This document shows, in pieces, positions 1-11,598 of a stretch of DNA of 64,000 nt. Positions within the stretch are counted from its first letter, which is position 1; every line of letters starts with the position of its first letter. Both the position numbers and the translations under genes were made by a program. Source of the DNA: Dipteris shenzhenensis (Eukaryota; Polypodiophyta; Polypodiopsida; Gleicheniales); the NCBI GenBank assembly GCA_047967505.1, contig CM106540.1. One strand, given 5' to 3'. The notes below the pieces were generated by a model. That model saw only the letters and a list, made by a program, of their open reading frames with translations, was not told where the DNA came from and ran no database searches.

Positions 1-2867
1 TCCATGTAGAAAAGCTATTTTTACATCCATTTGGACAAGCTCCATGTCCTCTCTGGCAACCAATGCAAGCACTATACGAAGGGTAGTCATCTTCACCACT
101 GGGGAAAAGATCTCATCAAAGTCAATACCCTTCTCCTGCTTAAAACCCTTGGCTACCAACCTTGCCTTATACTTAGGCAATGCATCTGCTGGAGACATCT
201 TCAGCTCATCTTCAGCTTGTAAACCCATTTGCATGGCAATGCATGCTTTCCTTTGGGCAAATAAACCAAATCCCAAGTAGCATTCTTCATCAAAGAATCC
301 ATCTCTGACTGCATAGCCTTCTCCCACTTATGCTTGTCATTCCTAGACATAGCATCCTCAAAGCATGAAGGCTCACCACAATCTGTGAACATGACATAAT
401 CTAGAGATGGAGCATATCTCTGTGGAGGTCGTGAGACTCTAGTGGAACGTCTCAACACTTGATCACCATGAGCATCTTGCTGTCCCAACTGATTTTCCTG
501 CATAACCCAAGGTTGTCCACCTAGATGTGGCTCTCCCACCTCACGATCTATGGGCTGTCCATGCCCTGCATCATGTGGAACAGGTTGTGCATGCCTCTCA
601 TATGGTGGTTGTCCATCCTCTTGAAACACCACTCTGCATATCTCAACAGTCTTTTTTGGCTTCTTGTGCATCTTGTCCTCATTAAAGATAATATCATGGC
701 TGCGTACTATCTTCCTGACCTCTGGATCCCACAATCGGTATCCCATCTCACCTGAATCACCATATCCAAGAAAAATGCACTTCCTTGACTTTGGATTAAG
801 CTTGCTACATTTTTCCTTAGGGATATGAACATAAGCTTCACAGCCAAATACACGAAGATGCCCATAAGATGGTGGCTTGCTTGACCAAACCTCTTCTGGC
901 ACTTTCCTATCTAGTGCCTTGCTAGACAATCTATTGATAAGATGTACTGCTGTGTTGATAGACTAAGCCCAAAAGCCATGAGGTAGACCGGCATTAGAAA
1001 GCATGCTTATATTCCTTTCTTAAATAGTTCTATTTATCTTCTCAGCAAACCCATTCTGAGAAGGATTCTTAGGAGTAGTCAACTCCCGCTTGATGCCACG
1101 TAGCTCACAAAGATTCTTAAATGCATGAGAGGTATACTCTCCTCCATTATCAGTGCATAAGCATTTGAGCTTCTTGCCCGACTGATTTTCAGCAAATGCT
1201 AAGAACTTTTGAAATGCATCAAAGACATCACTCTTCTTCCGAAGAGGATAGACCCACACTTTCCGTGTAGCATCATCAATGAAAGTAGCAAAGTAAGAAG
1301 CACCACTCAATGAGACAGTAGGCATAGGTCCACACACATCACTGTGAACTAACTCCAATGGTTCAAGCCTCTTCTTGCCCAAATATTTTTTATGTGAAGA
1401 TCGTGTTTGCTTCCCATACATGCAATGCTCACACATGCTAAAATATGAAAAATTAAACACGGGAACATACTGCAAACCAGAAAGTATCTTCATTCTTGTC
1501 ATGCTCATGTGTCCCAACCGACGATGCCACAAAGAGACGAATGGCTGCTCGGTCACATTGATTACATTATCTCTTATGCCTGACACATGCATTGAGTACA
1601 ACGTTCCATGCTTGGAACCTCTAGCAATCACAAGTGACCCTTTGCTAATTTTCCATGTATTGTTGCCAAAAAACACATGATAGCCATCATCATCAAGTTG
1701 TCCCGTACTTATCAAGCTCTTTTTCAGATTTGGAACATGCCTAACATTCTTGAGTACAAATGTAGAACCACTAGGAAGAGACAAGTGGATATCTCCCACT
1801 CCAACAATGTCACATGGATAATCATTTCCAAGTCTCACACTTCCTTTCCTTCCTGCATCATAAATGGTAAACCACTCCCTATGTGGAGTGACATGGAAAG
1901 ATGCTCCTGAGTTTAGTATCCAATTCTGTGACAATGCATCATCACTAGTCACAAGAAAAGCATGCTCAAACATAAAGGCATAAAGAATGTCACCCTCAAC
2001 ACTATTGTTACTTATGGCATTCACTTCCTCTATGTTGACCGTGGATTTCTCTTCCTTCTTGGGCTGCACATTAGCTTTGCCTTTGCCTTTATTGTTCTTC
2101 CATTTGTAGCAATCCTTTTTTAAATGGCCTTTCTTCCCACAATAGAAGCATTCCAAATCCTTTTTGGCATGGGATTTCCCTCTAGATTTGCTTCTAGACT
2201 TGCTTGTATTTCTGTCATGGTATTTCCCCTTGGAATATGACCTCCCTCTCACATTGAGAGCACTTGAACTTTTAGTTCTAGCATTGTTCTTTCTATCTAC
2301 CTCCTCAGTGAGAAGGCTACTCTCAACATCACTGCTTGTCAGGCCTCCTACATGGGCTGAATTGCTTATAGCAGTCCTAAAAGTGTCCCAACTTTCAGGA
2401 AGGGTGACCAATAAGAACATTGCCTTAACTGAGTCATCAAAGGCAATTTTCTGAGCCGAAAGTTGACTGAAAATTGTGTTAAACTCATTTAAATGGCTAG
2501 ACATTGAAGTCCCTTCTTCCATGCAAAGATCTATGAGTTTCTTCAGCCAATACACTTGACAAGTAGCACTCTGCTTCTCATAAAGATCATGCAACTTTGT
2601 CCACACACCATAGGCACCACCTGCAGTATCTTTCACATTGAAATACACCGATTTTGAAAGTGTGAGCATGATCGTGGAGCATGCAAGCTCATCCAATTCC
2701 TTCCACTCTTCATCATCTTCCCAATCCTCTGGCTTTATGCCTTTGCGTTTTAGAGGCTCTACTTGCTTCTTCTGCACCAGAACATTGTAGATTTGCTCCT
2801 TCCAATAGAAGTTTGTGCCATCCAACTTCTCAATGTTAAACAATGCATTCTCTGATGCCGAAGCCAT
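1..2867 (-). pseudogene. Copia gag-pol polyprotein, nearly intact
   Basis: The chosen start is the ATG at 2867, which opens with MASASENALF and a typical Copia gag; the longer open frame upstream to 2975 has no gag similarity. Domains in order are gag, a CX2CX4HX4C zinc knuckle (CFYCGKKGHLKKDC), an aspartic protease whose active site reads NSGAS instead of DSGAS, the pre-integrase motif (LWHRRLGHMS), and the integrase core with HSDVCGP and TDNGGEY. The integrase C-terminus and first RT block (KARLVAKGFKQEKGIDFDE) continue to base 1. The lesions seen are an in-frame TAA at 1022-1020, an in-frame TAG at 965-963, and an 11-bp tandem duplication at 196-217 that shifts the frame at the start of RT. 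The Asp-to-Asn change would be expected to kill the protease. The element encoded its own copying machinery, but this copy should be non-autonomous. Confidence 0.9.
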
Positions 2868-3067
2868 CACAATGGATGACAGAACAACCAGGATACACTG
2901 CACCAATGTACCAAACTCAAGCCCAAAAAATATCAACTGCAATGGCAACAGCCACACTGTCACCGTCAAATACATGTTCTGCTGTAAGTGACCTCAGGGC
3001 ATCCCAAAACTAGCCAATAGCTTTTGCACGATAGCTCCGATGCAAAAAGTGTAAACAGAAGAAATGT

Positions 3068-3605
3068 AGCTTGTAGAAAACTCTACAACTTCTCAGTTTA
3101 CAAGAAGTCCAAAATCCTTACAGATTTCCTTATATCTGCTATTGGAGACCACCACTTGCAAACTTTTACTACTGTAATAATAGTCTGCAACAGTTTTGCC
3201 CTGTTTTAAACTGTCAATATCTTCCCAACCGTAACTCGGTTGCCTTTGCTGTAAACACCAAAGTTGTAGAAAACCGATAGATCTACAAACTTCTAGTTTA
3301 CTGCAAGTCAAAATTCATTATGGATTTTTTGATATTCACTGTTGAATGCAGCTCCCTGCTCGCTTTTTCTAGTTGCTGTCATAAACTGTCAAAACTATAA
3401 ATCATGGGCATACCGGGCATCATAACTTTTTCTCTAAATCTCGAATTGAAACGCTTTTGAAAACAAGATTGTAGATTGTCCAAAAAACCAAAACTTCTTA
3501 GTTCAACTCAGAAGACAATTCCTCATGGATTCTCTGATATTCACTTCTGAAAACAGCCACCTGCTCACTTTTTACTGCTGTCACGAGACTGCAAACTGCC
3601 AATCA
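3068..3605 (-). repeat. Three degenerate ~200-bp repeats in the Copia leader
   Basis: Three successive blocks start near 3070, 3264 and 3467. Each runs from a TTGTAGA-like start, through an ACTTCT(C/T)AGTT-like stretch and a GGATT..(C/T)TGATATTCACT stretch, to a CTGCTCACTTTTT..TGCTGTC-like end. They are non-coding and lie between the primer-binding site and gag. Short ORFs on either strand here carry no recognisable domain. Confidence 0.6.
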
Positions 3606-4232
3606 CCAACTTTTCCTGAAGCATTTGAGACATAAACTCCAATGAAATAGCCCAAGAATTTTGAAAATTGTTGTCCAAAAAATTCCCTTAGTGGGAAGAG
3701 TATTGCACTCACAAAAAATAATCTCTTCCTGGGATACAAGACAGCTTCAGAAAAACACTGCTCACTTATGCTCACTTTCTCAGCTAAACAACGGCTCAAT
3801 GTATCAATTGTAAGCAATCACTTTCAGCCAACCTTTGGCTTGATATGCATCAACTTGAAGGCATAAACCTAACTGAAATCTGAATGTACCAGCCGCCTTT
3901 GATCAACTAGAGTCCACCACAAGCAAAAGACGTTTTTGCTTTCGGGCCGCAAAAAAGCAACTTCCAGTGGCTGGAATTGCAGAGCAGCAGGTCATTTTTG
4001 ACCGTAGATGGATAATATTCCTTCTCCCCCGCTCAAACAAGGCAATAGATTGCTAGAACAGTCGAGGCAACCTGATAGATATGGCTGGAACACTAAAAAC
4101 GAGCTAGTATATGTCAAAATACAGCTTCCAAGGGCAACCCACGGGTAGTAGGAGACTCCATGCAACAAGTTCAAGCTCTTGGCACAGCAATACCGCAATG
4201 CTACAGTCTCCTTGTTGGCTTCGCTCAACCAA

Positions 4233-4244
4233 GCTCTGATACCA
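4233..4244 (-). other. Primer-binding site, initiator methionine tRNA
   Basis: The minus strand reads TGGTATCAGAGC, complementary to the 3' end of plant initiator tRNA-Met, the usual primer of plant Copia elements. It lies two bases (AC) inside the LTR end. Confidence 0.9.
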
Positions 4245-4246
4245 GT

Positions 4247-4394
4247 TGATAGAGAGGAGGTCTTATCGGAGAGCAACAAAGAAAGGGAGAACACCGAAAT
4301 TGTGCGTGCTAACTCACCTAGATCAAGGTAAGCTCTTATTATGTATGTATGGTACAAAGAGGTATATACTAGGCCATTGGCCTTTACCCCAACA
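4247..4394 (-). repeat. 5' LTR of the left-edge Copia element
   Basis: On the minus strand this begins TGTTGGGGTAAAGGCC and ends CTCTCTATCA, giving TG...CA ends. The inner border is fixed by the primer-binding site two bases away. The outer border is inferred: the related LTR at 18204-18387 begins with the similar TGTGGGGGTTAAAGGCC. A longer LTR ending near 4512 (TGTTGCTGGG) is a less favoured alternative, since the second LTR copy is not in the window. Confidence 0.65.
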
Positions 4395-5458
4395 TCACAA
4401 GCACTCACTTGCATATGTACGTCTTCGCACATATAGGTAGCATCAATCGATTTTAACCTAGGGCTCAGAAGTGATGCCGGAGTTCTAGCTGCCCTATGAA
4501 ATCCCAGCAACAAAAAAAATCATATAGTTAGTCCCTACCTAGCTACTAGGTCACGTGCGCTCACACGCTTTCACTTAGACACATAGTCGATTGCATGAAT
4601 AATTGTGTCACACACTTTTATTTCACACTCTGAAAGCATGTGTAAAAATAAGATCTCTCACAAACACACACAAATGCCAACTAATCTAATGATCAATGGT
4701 ACACCATATGCACATGGATGCAGGTTCAGAAACAATGACGCCACTAAAGAGGATGCGCAGAAAGAGCCCACCGCCTCAACTACGAGATGCCCTCCAGAGT
4801 TCACAGACATCTACCTCCTCTCAACCACGATGACCACATGCATTTGTGGTTCAGAGCGATAGCTCTAAGGAGGATTCTGTACAGGACATGGAAACCCAAG
4901 AAGAACAAATGCCACCCTAGTCACCATCGGCCTACACAACCATTGACGGGAGCCCAGTCATTGGAACTTGTGTGGCCACCTACATCAACTTATGCTTTTT
5001 CCAATGCAACAACAACTTTCTTAGAGCAAAGGGGTCTGGGCAGTTTGTCTGAGAGCCTAAAATCCTTGGAAGAAAGTCCTACAATAATCACATACATCAG
5101 GGACTTTCTCCATTTTTATCACTCCAGCAATGCACAAGTTGGCAAGTATGGCACCATCACTGTACATTAGAGCCCACTCAACATTATCCTTGATAGTATA
5201 GTCATTCAAAGGGCCTTCTCACTCCCAACGCAAGGTGCCAAATACCCAAAACTCAGTGCATATTTTGCCAAGACTTGTCCGAATATGAGAAAAATATCTT
5301 ATGCATGTCTACACATGTCGAGTTTATAGCACTCCGGACGGATGCTTTAATTGCATATGTATGCCTCATAGGTAGTCCTCTCCTCACGATTATTGCTGGC
5401 TTGTTGCCATTTATTATTTGCAAGGCATGACATAATAAACATCCCACCCTTGTATCTG
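4395..5458. other. Non-coding stretch, no feature recognised
   Basis: Short open stretches on the plus strand (for example 4787-5170) show no domain and are broken on all sides. Reading through stops in one plus frame joins loosely to the decayed ORF that follows, so this may be the upstream part of the same dead element. Confidence 0.4.
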
Positions 5459-6439
5459 ATGATCCCATCGCACCAGAATAAAGACGTGTCAGAAGATGAG
5501 AGGGCATATCTCACATCCAACTTCCCATATCTAACCACTCTCTCTGCCAACCTCACAACCTCACTTCCCCTTGCTGCTACCACCCTCTTAACCTTCCTTG
5601 AGCTCCATCCTAACATCTATTCCCTTCATCATCTCTTTGCTCATGCCTCTCACCATTTTCAACTAACCCAACAATCACAAACTTACGAGCCCCTCACACC
5701 TAACTTCTTCCCTTCCCTTGCTAATCCTACCCTTGAGGATTACCAAGCTGCACAAACAATTTGCCTAGTTCTTCCCCCCCTCCCCTCTGCTCCCCCTACC
5801 ACAACTAATACTCTTCCATATTTCTCCCCTATGTCCCCAGATTCTCTCCCTACCCCGTTATCACCTCCGACACTACTTGTGCTGCCATCAACAGAAAATG
5901 ACACAGTATTTGATTTTGAATATCAGGATCCGGATAATCCAATTTGTACTCCCATGCCAAACTCCAATGATGGGTATGATTTTGATGAGATACCACTTCC
6001 CAGTAACCCCATCAAGGAATTTTGGAGCAAATATCATTGTATGAAAACTCAAGATGGATGGTGGACCCTGGACAACTTCCCTACAAACTTTCGTCAACGT
6101 CAAATTAGTGAGATTGGATAAGAAAGTTGGATCCACAACCTGATTGGCACTGTCCCAAGCTCTTTGATGTAATCTTCTTGAAAGAGTACCTGGATGCACC
6201 TCCATGTCTTAGAACCCATCCCAAGTTCTATGCCACGACATCACAGATGGGAAGCCAACATACACACCTTGGGTGATGATCGCACCATTAATTGGCCAAT
6301 GATTGAACCATACTCTGGTGTAGAATGGAATATTCAAGGCACACTGATCCGAGCACTTCAGCAGCATGAGCAAATAATGTGTGGAAACATTGACCGCTTC
6401 CTTCGCCACCAAAGTGGAATACATTCTGGAGGTCCCTAG
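5459..6439 (+). pseudogene. Decayed ORF of unknown family
   Basis: The first ATG is at 5459. The frame is open upstream to about 5393 and downstream to a stop at 6121, then continues in the same frame after a few stops to 6439. The predicted product is about 220 residues to the first stop, with a Pro/Thr/Leu-rich middle and a more complex acidic C-terminal part containing ENDTVFDFEYQ and LGDDRTINWP. I do not recognise a domain. Codon use is plain and there is no signal peptide or membrane segment I trust. It could be an accessory or envelope-position ORF of the LTR-like element to its right, or a dead host gene. Neither is supported by a motif. Confidence 0.3.
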
Positions 6440-6837
6440 CCACCTTGACTGCCATTTGCCTCCACTAAGTTTCAATCCCAATGAGTAGATCGATGCTCAA
6501 TTACAAGCTGACTCTATCAAAGAGTCATCTCCTTAGAAGCATGCCACGTATCTCTATTCGAACAAATGGTGGATATAGGCTACCTGGAAATAGAGCAAAA
6601 ATTATATGGTGCTAAGGCTTTATAGTAGGATCAATTGGCACGACACAAGTTCCACATCCACTGGATTTCACGCATGGCAACCCTTCTTCTCCTCCCTCCT
6701 CCTCCCATCTTCTCTCTCTTCTTTCCCCCCATGCTCTTACATATTCTTCCTCTCCCACTCCTATGCTCGCCCTAAACCCTTAGTTCCTCAACCCTTAACC
6801 TCCATGATCTACGAGGGAGACGAGTTCTATACTCTAC

Positions 6838-6970
6838 CATGAACCTTGGATCCTCCTTCTAACCCTTGAACCTCTTCTAAACCCTTGAACCTCTTCTAAA
6901 CCTTAGAACCTTCTTCTAAACCCTAAGCCTCCCTCTAACCCTTAAATCCCTCCTTAACCCTTCAACCACT
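6838..6970 (+). repeat. Degenerate AACCCT-type tandem repeat
   Basis: About six units of ~17-21 bp of the type TTCTAAACCCTTGAACC follow one another, with related copies at 7686-7780 and 7972-8065. They resemble the plant telomere unit CCCTAAA but are irregular and internal, so an interstitial LTR component is the likelier reading. Confidence 0.5.
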
Positions 6971-7638
6971 AATGAAGGCGAAAGCCTTCATTACCCCAAC
7001 CATGATGATGCACATTTCTTTCACACATGCATGCACTATGTTTGCTTACCACACTTAAGCCTACGTCTCTCATTGGAATGTGACTCGAGGTCCTAAGCTA
7101 CACTTATACTACAAATGACAACACTGATATATCTGTAGGTTACAAAAAGCCTCGGAACCCTACATACTGAGGATACCTTGCTCTTCCTGCGGAAGCCATG
7201 GGAAAGAGCCAATAAGAGTCTACAAACACTTATCCCTTGGGCTTATCAGAGCCGAGCCCACATGTATGGAGGTTTGGGATTTAGAGAGGCATGATAGATG
7301 CATATTAATTGGGCACAATGGGATTCTGGCCCTACATTCTCCTTTGGGACATGGAGGAAGCCTCCTATGGAGGAGGAGACAAAAGACCAAGCACTATCAC
7401 ACATCACAGGAGCCACCCAGCACTAGGGCGGTAGAGATAGATGCAATGATAGTGGTGCAATGGACTGAGCACCACTTGGACTCCGTACTATATTCTGGGC
7501 CTTGGGTCCATGCTCCCTCAACACAATCGTGTGATAGCAGGATATAATCTTGCAATCTCCCATCCTCGCCTGTTCTTCTCCTCCTCCTCCCTCCAGCTCT
7601 TCTTTCTTCCCTTGATCCTTTTTCTCACCCCTTTACCC

Positions 7639-8203
7639 CTTGAAGTCGTGAAGGAGACGCTCTCCGCTCCTCAACCTTGGAATCCATCTAAACCCTAAAA
7701 CCCTCTCTGAACCTTGGAACTCCTAGTTAGCTCTCTGAACATATCCCCCTTCTAAACCCTGCAACCCCCTTGTAAACCCTTGAACTCCCATGGAAGTGAG
7801 AGCCTCAATCCGTCATTCTGATCAAGCTCTCTTTCTCACTTAAGCGAGAACAAGAACTACTTTCCATGCTTCATCCTACACCTCTCTTCAAAATATGGCC
7901 CAAGGATCTATGCTACACTCTTGAAGTCATGAAGGAGACTAGCTCTCCACTCCTCAACCTTGGAATCCATCTAAACCCTAAAACCCTCTCTAAACCTTGG
8001 AAGTCCTAGTTAGCTCTCTGAACATATCCCCCTTCTAAACCCTGCAACCCCCTTGTAAACCCTTGAACTCCCATGGAAGTGAGAGCCTTAATCCGTCATT
8101 CTGATCAAGCCCTCTTTCTCACTTAAGCAAGTACAAGAGCTACTTTCCATGCTTCATCCTACACCTCTCTTCGAAATATGCCCCAAGGATCTATGCTACA
8201 CTC
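7639..8203 (+). repeat. Tandem duplication, ~281-bp unit, two copies
   Basis: The blocks beginning CTTGAAGTC at 7639 and 7920 match over their whole length with scattered substitutions and a 2-bp indel. A third copy starts at 8203 (CTTGAA) but breaks off at once. No ORF is conserved across the copies. Confidence 0.85.
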
Positions 8204-8293
8204 TTGAACACCTATGCTACAATGAGCAACAACACAGTTGTAGGTGACCAACATCCTCGGAACCTGGACTTGGGAGAGACGATGACAACGTTT

Positions 8294-8311
8294 TGGCACC
8301 ATTGCTAGGGA
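8294..8311 (+). other. Decayed tRNA-Asp-type primer-binding site
   Basis: The sequence is TGGCACCATTGCTAGGGA. The canonical tRNA-Asp site used by plant Tat/Athila Gypsy elements is TGGCGCCGTTGCCGGGGA. All four differences are C-to-T or G-to-A changes, as expected after long cytosine methylation. Confidence 0.5.
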
Positions 8312-8510
8312 GGTTTAGTTAGAGCCTGAAGCAAAGGCGAAGCACATGTTTATATGTGTAAAAAAGAACCCCCTTCAAAGAAGACACACCCCTCAAGGAA
8401 AAGGAGTGCAAAAATGCTTTCACTTAGTGCAAAAGGATGATATTTACACCTAAACAATGCTGACTTGCATAAGCATATTAAATATCTATTCATAAAAATT
8501 AATTGTTAAA

Positions 8511-9120
8511 CCCCCCACATCCTATATAAGAACCCCCCCCCCCTTGACCCCCTTTTTTTCGTCCATCTCCCCTTCTCCACCATCACTGTGCATCTTCCAT
8601 CCCCCACCTTCCACTCACTCTCTGCATCTTCCATCCCCCCACCTTCCACTCACTCTCTGCATCCCCCCCAATTCCACTCACTCTCTCCATCCCCCCCCCC
8701 CCACCACTTCCACTCACTCCACATTCTCCATCCCCTCCACCACCATTTTTCCAATCATCCATCCCCTCCACCTTTCACTCACCTACTCCATCCCCTCCAG
8801 CCCCACATTTTTAATCCATCTCCGTCCATCTCTGCCACCTTCATCTCCACCTTCCACCATCTCAAGATAAAAACTTTTCCTCCAGACCCCCTTCCTCTTT
8901 CCTCCAGACCTCTCCCATCATCTCCCCCATACTTTCTCCTTTCCCATCCCCTTTCCACACCTTTTCTCTCTCCACCACCCCCTTCCTTTCTCTAAAGCCC
9001 CCTTACCCTCTCTCCATTCCCCCCCTTCACACCACTCACTCACCGTCTCTCTCCCACTCAATCACTCTCTCTCTATTCCTCCCTCTTCACACCACTCACC
9101 CACCCCTTATCTCTAAAACC
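8511..9120 (+). repeat. Long C/T-rich (polypyrimidine) tract
   Basis: About 600 bases on the plus strand are built almost wholly of C and T with repeated TCCATCCCCC and CACTCACTCTCT units. The Pro/Ser/His-rich ORFs it creates are composition artefacts. The CT-richness continues to about 9210, into the duplicated segment. Confidence 0.85.
8523..8530 (+). promoter_or_regulatory. Possible TATA box before a polypyrimidine tract
   Basis: TATATAAG stands just before a tract of almost 700 pyrimidine-rich bases. The spacing would suit a core promoter with a CT-rich leader, but no ORF follows, so this is inference only. Confidence 0.25.
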
Positions 9121-11187
9121 ATCTCTCCCTCTAAATCCCCCCTCTCTTCCCCTCTCACTACCCTATCTCTCCCCTTCCCCTACTCTCTCTCACCTCGCCC
9201 TTCCCCCCCCTCGCGGGTCGCTTAGGCCAACCGCGCGGCAGTGCCCATGGTGATGGCACAACACCCAAGGCAGCCATGTGCTTGGCTGTAGTACGAATCT
9301 CTACTAAAGTGATTTCAATATATCTATAGAGAATCGGTGATGAATGTCATGGAAACAACTTTAATCCTTTCTTCATCCAAGGAGCATGATTTGATTATGA
9401 GTTTGACTTGAATCATCGTCGTGATTTTCATCCCTACCGTTCATGTTTGCTCTTGTGAATTTCGTCCATGCCTTTGATGATTAGTCATAGATGATTCATG
9501 GAAGGAAACACAATTCATCGATGTCCATCATATGAATGGCAACTGGTGATGGGAATCCTCTCTAGTGATTTTCATGCCTTTCATAATTGGAGACGATTCA
9601 TGGAAATTACCAAATAAATTCTATCGTGATTGTTTCATCCATGTCCTTCATATACATGTTGAGCTAGTGACGGGTGGACTGTATTCTCTAGTGATTTTCA
9701 AATACGCCCTTCCTGCTTGCGGCAAACCATTGATGAAGTTATCAAACAATTCCCTGATCCTCATCCATGCCCATCATGTTTTATCATTATGAATCACCCC
9801 ATGGTGAAAAAAATGTTACAATATTAACATTAGATGAACCTTTACACAAAGCTCCCAACATTTCATAAACTTGCCGCATATGAGTTGATTCACAGTTCAT
9901 TTTTATTGGCTGTGATTGCTACTGCATTTCTATAACTGTAGGTAGTTGATGAAGTACTCACTCAAGTCACACATGCATGACCTCAAGCTCTTTTAAAGGC
10001 AACTGAGTCTCTTTCCCCTCAACTACCTGTATGTGTTGGTCTTTATGAGAGGTTTGTCTTATAGCTATTTTGAGAGTTGCATATACTTGTTGGGAAGAAA
10101 CTAAAGACACAAGTATAATTAATTGAGGTCACAAAATCCACTTTCTCTCATTGACATCAAGAACCATCAAGCCTACATAAGATGATGCCCATATTGCAAA
10201 CTACAACAAATAACTATGTAAGTTTCCACAAACACGCAACATACTCATCTCCTGAATTTGAAATACTATGTCAAATTACTTTAGTTCGTGGATGCAACTT
10301 CATTTGTTTGAATTGAATGCATCATTGGACTCTAATAATTTGATGCATAAAAAATGAAAATACAAAAGAAATAGAACAGAAGTTGCAAGGAAGGATTTTG
10401 AATGAGCTTAAGCCATTAAAAAATCCCACCTTGAACCATTGTTGAAATTCAAAAACACATTGTCTGTAGGGTTGGTAATGTGCTACTAGTTAACAACAAA
10501 TAAATGCACAAAAGAAAAGGGGAGGTTGGAACAATGCTTTTATAACAACATACAAAAGTGCACAAGTAAAAAAGAGGGGGAGGTGGGAGCATCAACATAA
10601 TAGCTCTTTTGAAACTTTATCTTTCCAATGGATTGTTCCCTTTTAATTCCATATGCCCATAGATCCATCACTCTAAGTTAAAAAATAAAGTGAAGGATAA
10701 GTTTAGTATGGCATATAACTCTTAGTTAAAAAATAAAGTTTAGTATGGCATGTAACTCATTCTATAAAACTATGGGCAAGCGAAAACCATGGGTGAGTTT
10801 GAGTAGCCAGCATGGCTTAAAGATTAGAGCTAATTGAACATAATTTGGATGAAGGATGGGCTCACGTGTTGCAACTTAGATTAGTGAGTGCATTAAGATG
10901 ACATGTTAAGGTAGAGAGAAGGGTAATCTAATATTCTTGTTGTAATTTATAGAGCATCAAATAAGAACTAAGCATAGCTGGAAGAGGATTATGGATGTTA
11001 AAGAAAGAAATAATATGTGGATAATTAAAAAAACACTAAAGCACTTGTAAGGCTAATAAACACTAATACACAACCTTAACCATAATGAAAATCAATATCT
11101 ACTTTAGAGTTAAGAACATGCAATCTTCCTATCGAGGCCCATAAAAAGCACAAATTTTAGTAAAATGCTCATGCGCATTTGTGTGGG

Positions 11188-11188
<1 letters not shown>

Positions 11189-11262
<74 letters not shown>
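11189..11262 (+). repeat. (AG)n microsatellite, copy A
   Basis: About 36 AG units lie in the promoter part of copy A. The matching tract in copy B (20479-20520) has about 21. Confidence 0.95.
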
Positions 11263-11263
<1 letters not shown>

Positions 11264-11286
11264 ATATTTTAGCAAAAGATTGCTAT

Positions 11287-11294
11287 TATAAAAA
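11287..11294 (+). promoter_or_regulatory. TATA box, copy A promoter
   Basis: TATAAAAA is kept at the same place as in copy B, about 310 bases before the truncated start codon. With no complete gene behind it, any transcript would read into the LINE. Confidence 0.45.
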
Positions 11295-11598
11295 CAATAT
11301 GCCTATATAATAAGGCATAAAAAGTGGAGGTTTTGTAAAAGCAATGCATTATCAGAGAAATAGCAAAAGTTTAGTTGGTTTAAAAGAACCATGGTGAGTA
11401 AAAGCAATGCAATTTCATAGAAAGTCAAAAAGCTAAGAAAACTATGGGTGAAAACCATGGATGGGGTCAATTGAGTAGCCAGAAAGGTTTGAAGAAGCTT
11501 AAATTTAAGCAAAGACCAAAGCTACCTACAGTCTCATCAGCCCCAAAACTTGCCCAAGCTCTCAGACCCTCTTTCCCATAGCCCACATCTCACCTTTC

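Larger units (their letters stand above)
1..4394 (-). mobile_element. Ty1/Copia LTR retrotransposon, 5' part, runs off the left edge
   Basis: Read on the minus strand, the order is 5' LTR (4394-4247), initiator-Met primer-binding site, a 1.36-kb untranslated leader, then gag, protease, integrase and the start of reverse transcriptase at base 1. That order (integrase before RT) defines Copia. The RNase H part and the 3' LTR lie outside the window, so age from LTR divergence cannot be judged here. The coding part carries only a few lesions, so the insertion looks recent compared with the other elements in this window. Five bases after the LTR (TCACA, 4395-4399) are the candidate target duplication, but the partner is off the edge. 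Confidence 0.93.
6560..8293 (+). repeat. LTR-like region with two diverged direct copies
   Basis: Two blocks, about 6660-7150 and 7560-8290, share the same order: a CT-rich stretch, a GAAGTCG..AAGGAGACG-like or GAGGGAGACGAG stretch, many AACCCT motifs, then TGTAGGT..CTCGGAACC near the end. The right block ends next to a tRNA-Asp-like primer-binding site, which suggests an old LTR of a Tat/Athila-type Gypsy element on the plus strand. The outer border is not visible. Short ORFs inside are not convincing. Confidence 0.4.

Noticed and set aside
8544-8995. Pro/Ser/His-rich ORFs of 108 and 135 codons, and a Gly-rich one on the other strand
   Set aside because: They lie wholly in the polypyrimidine tract, where stops are rare by composition.
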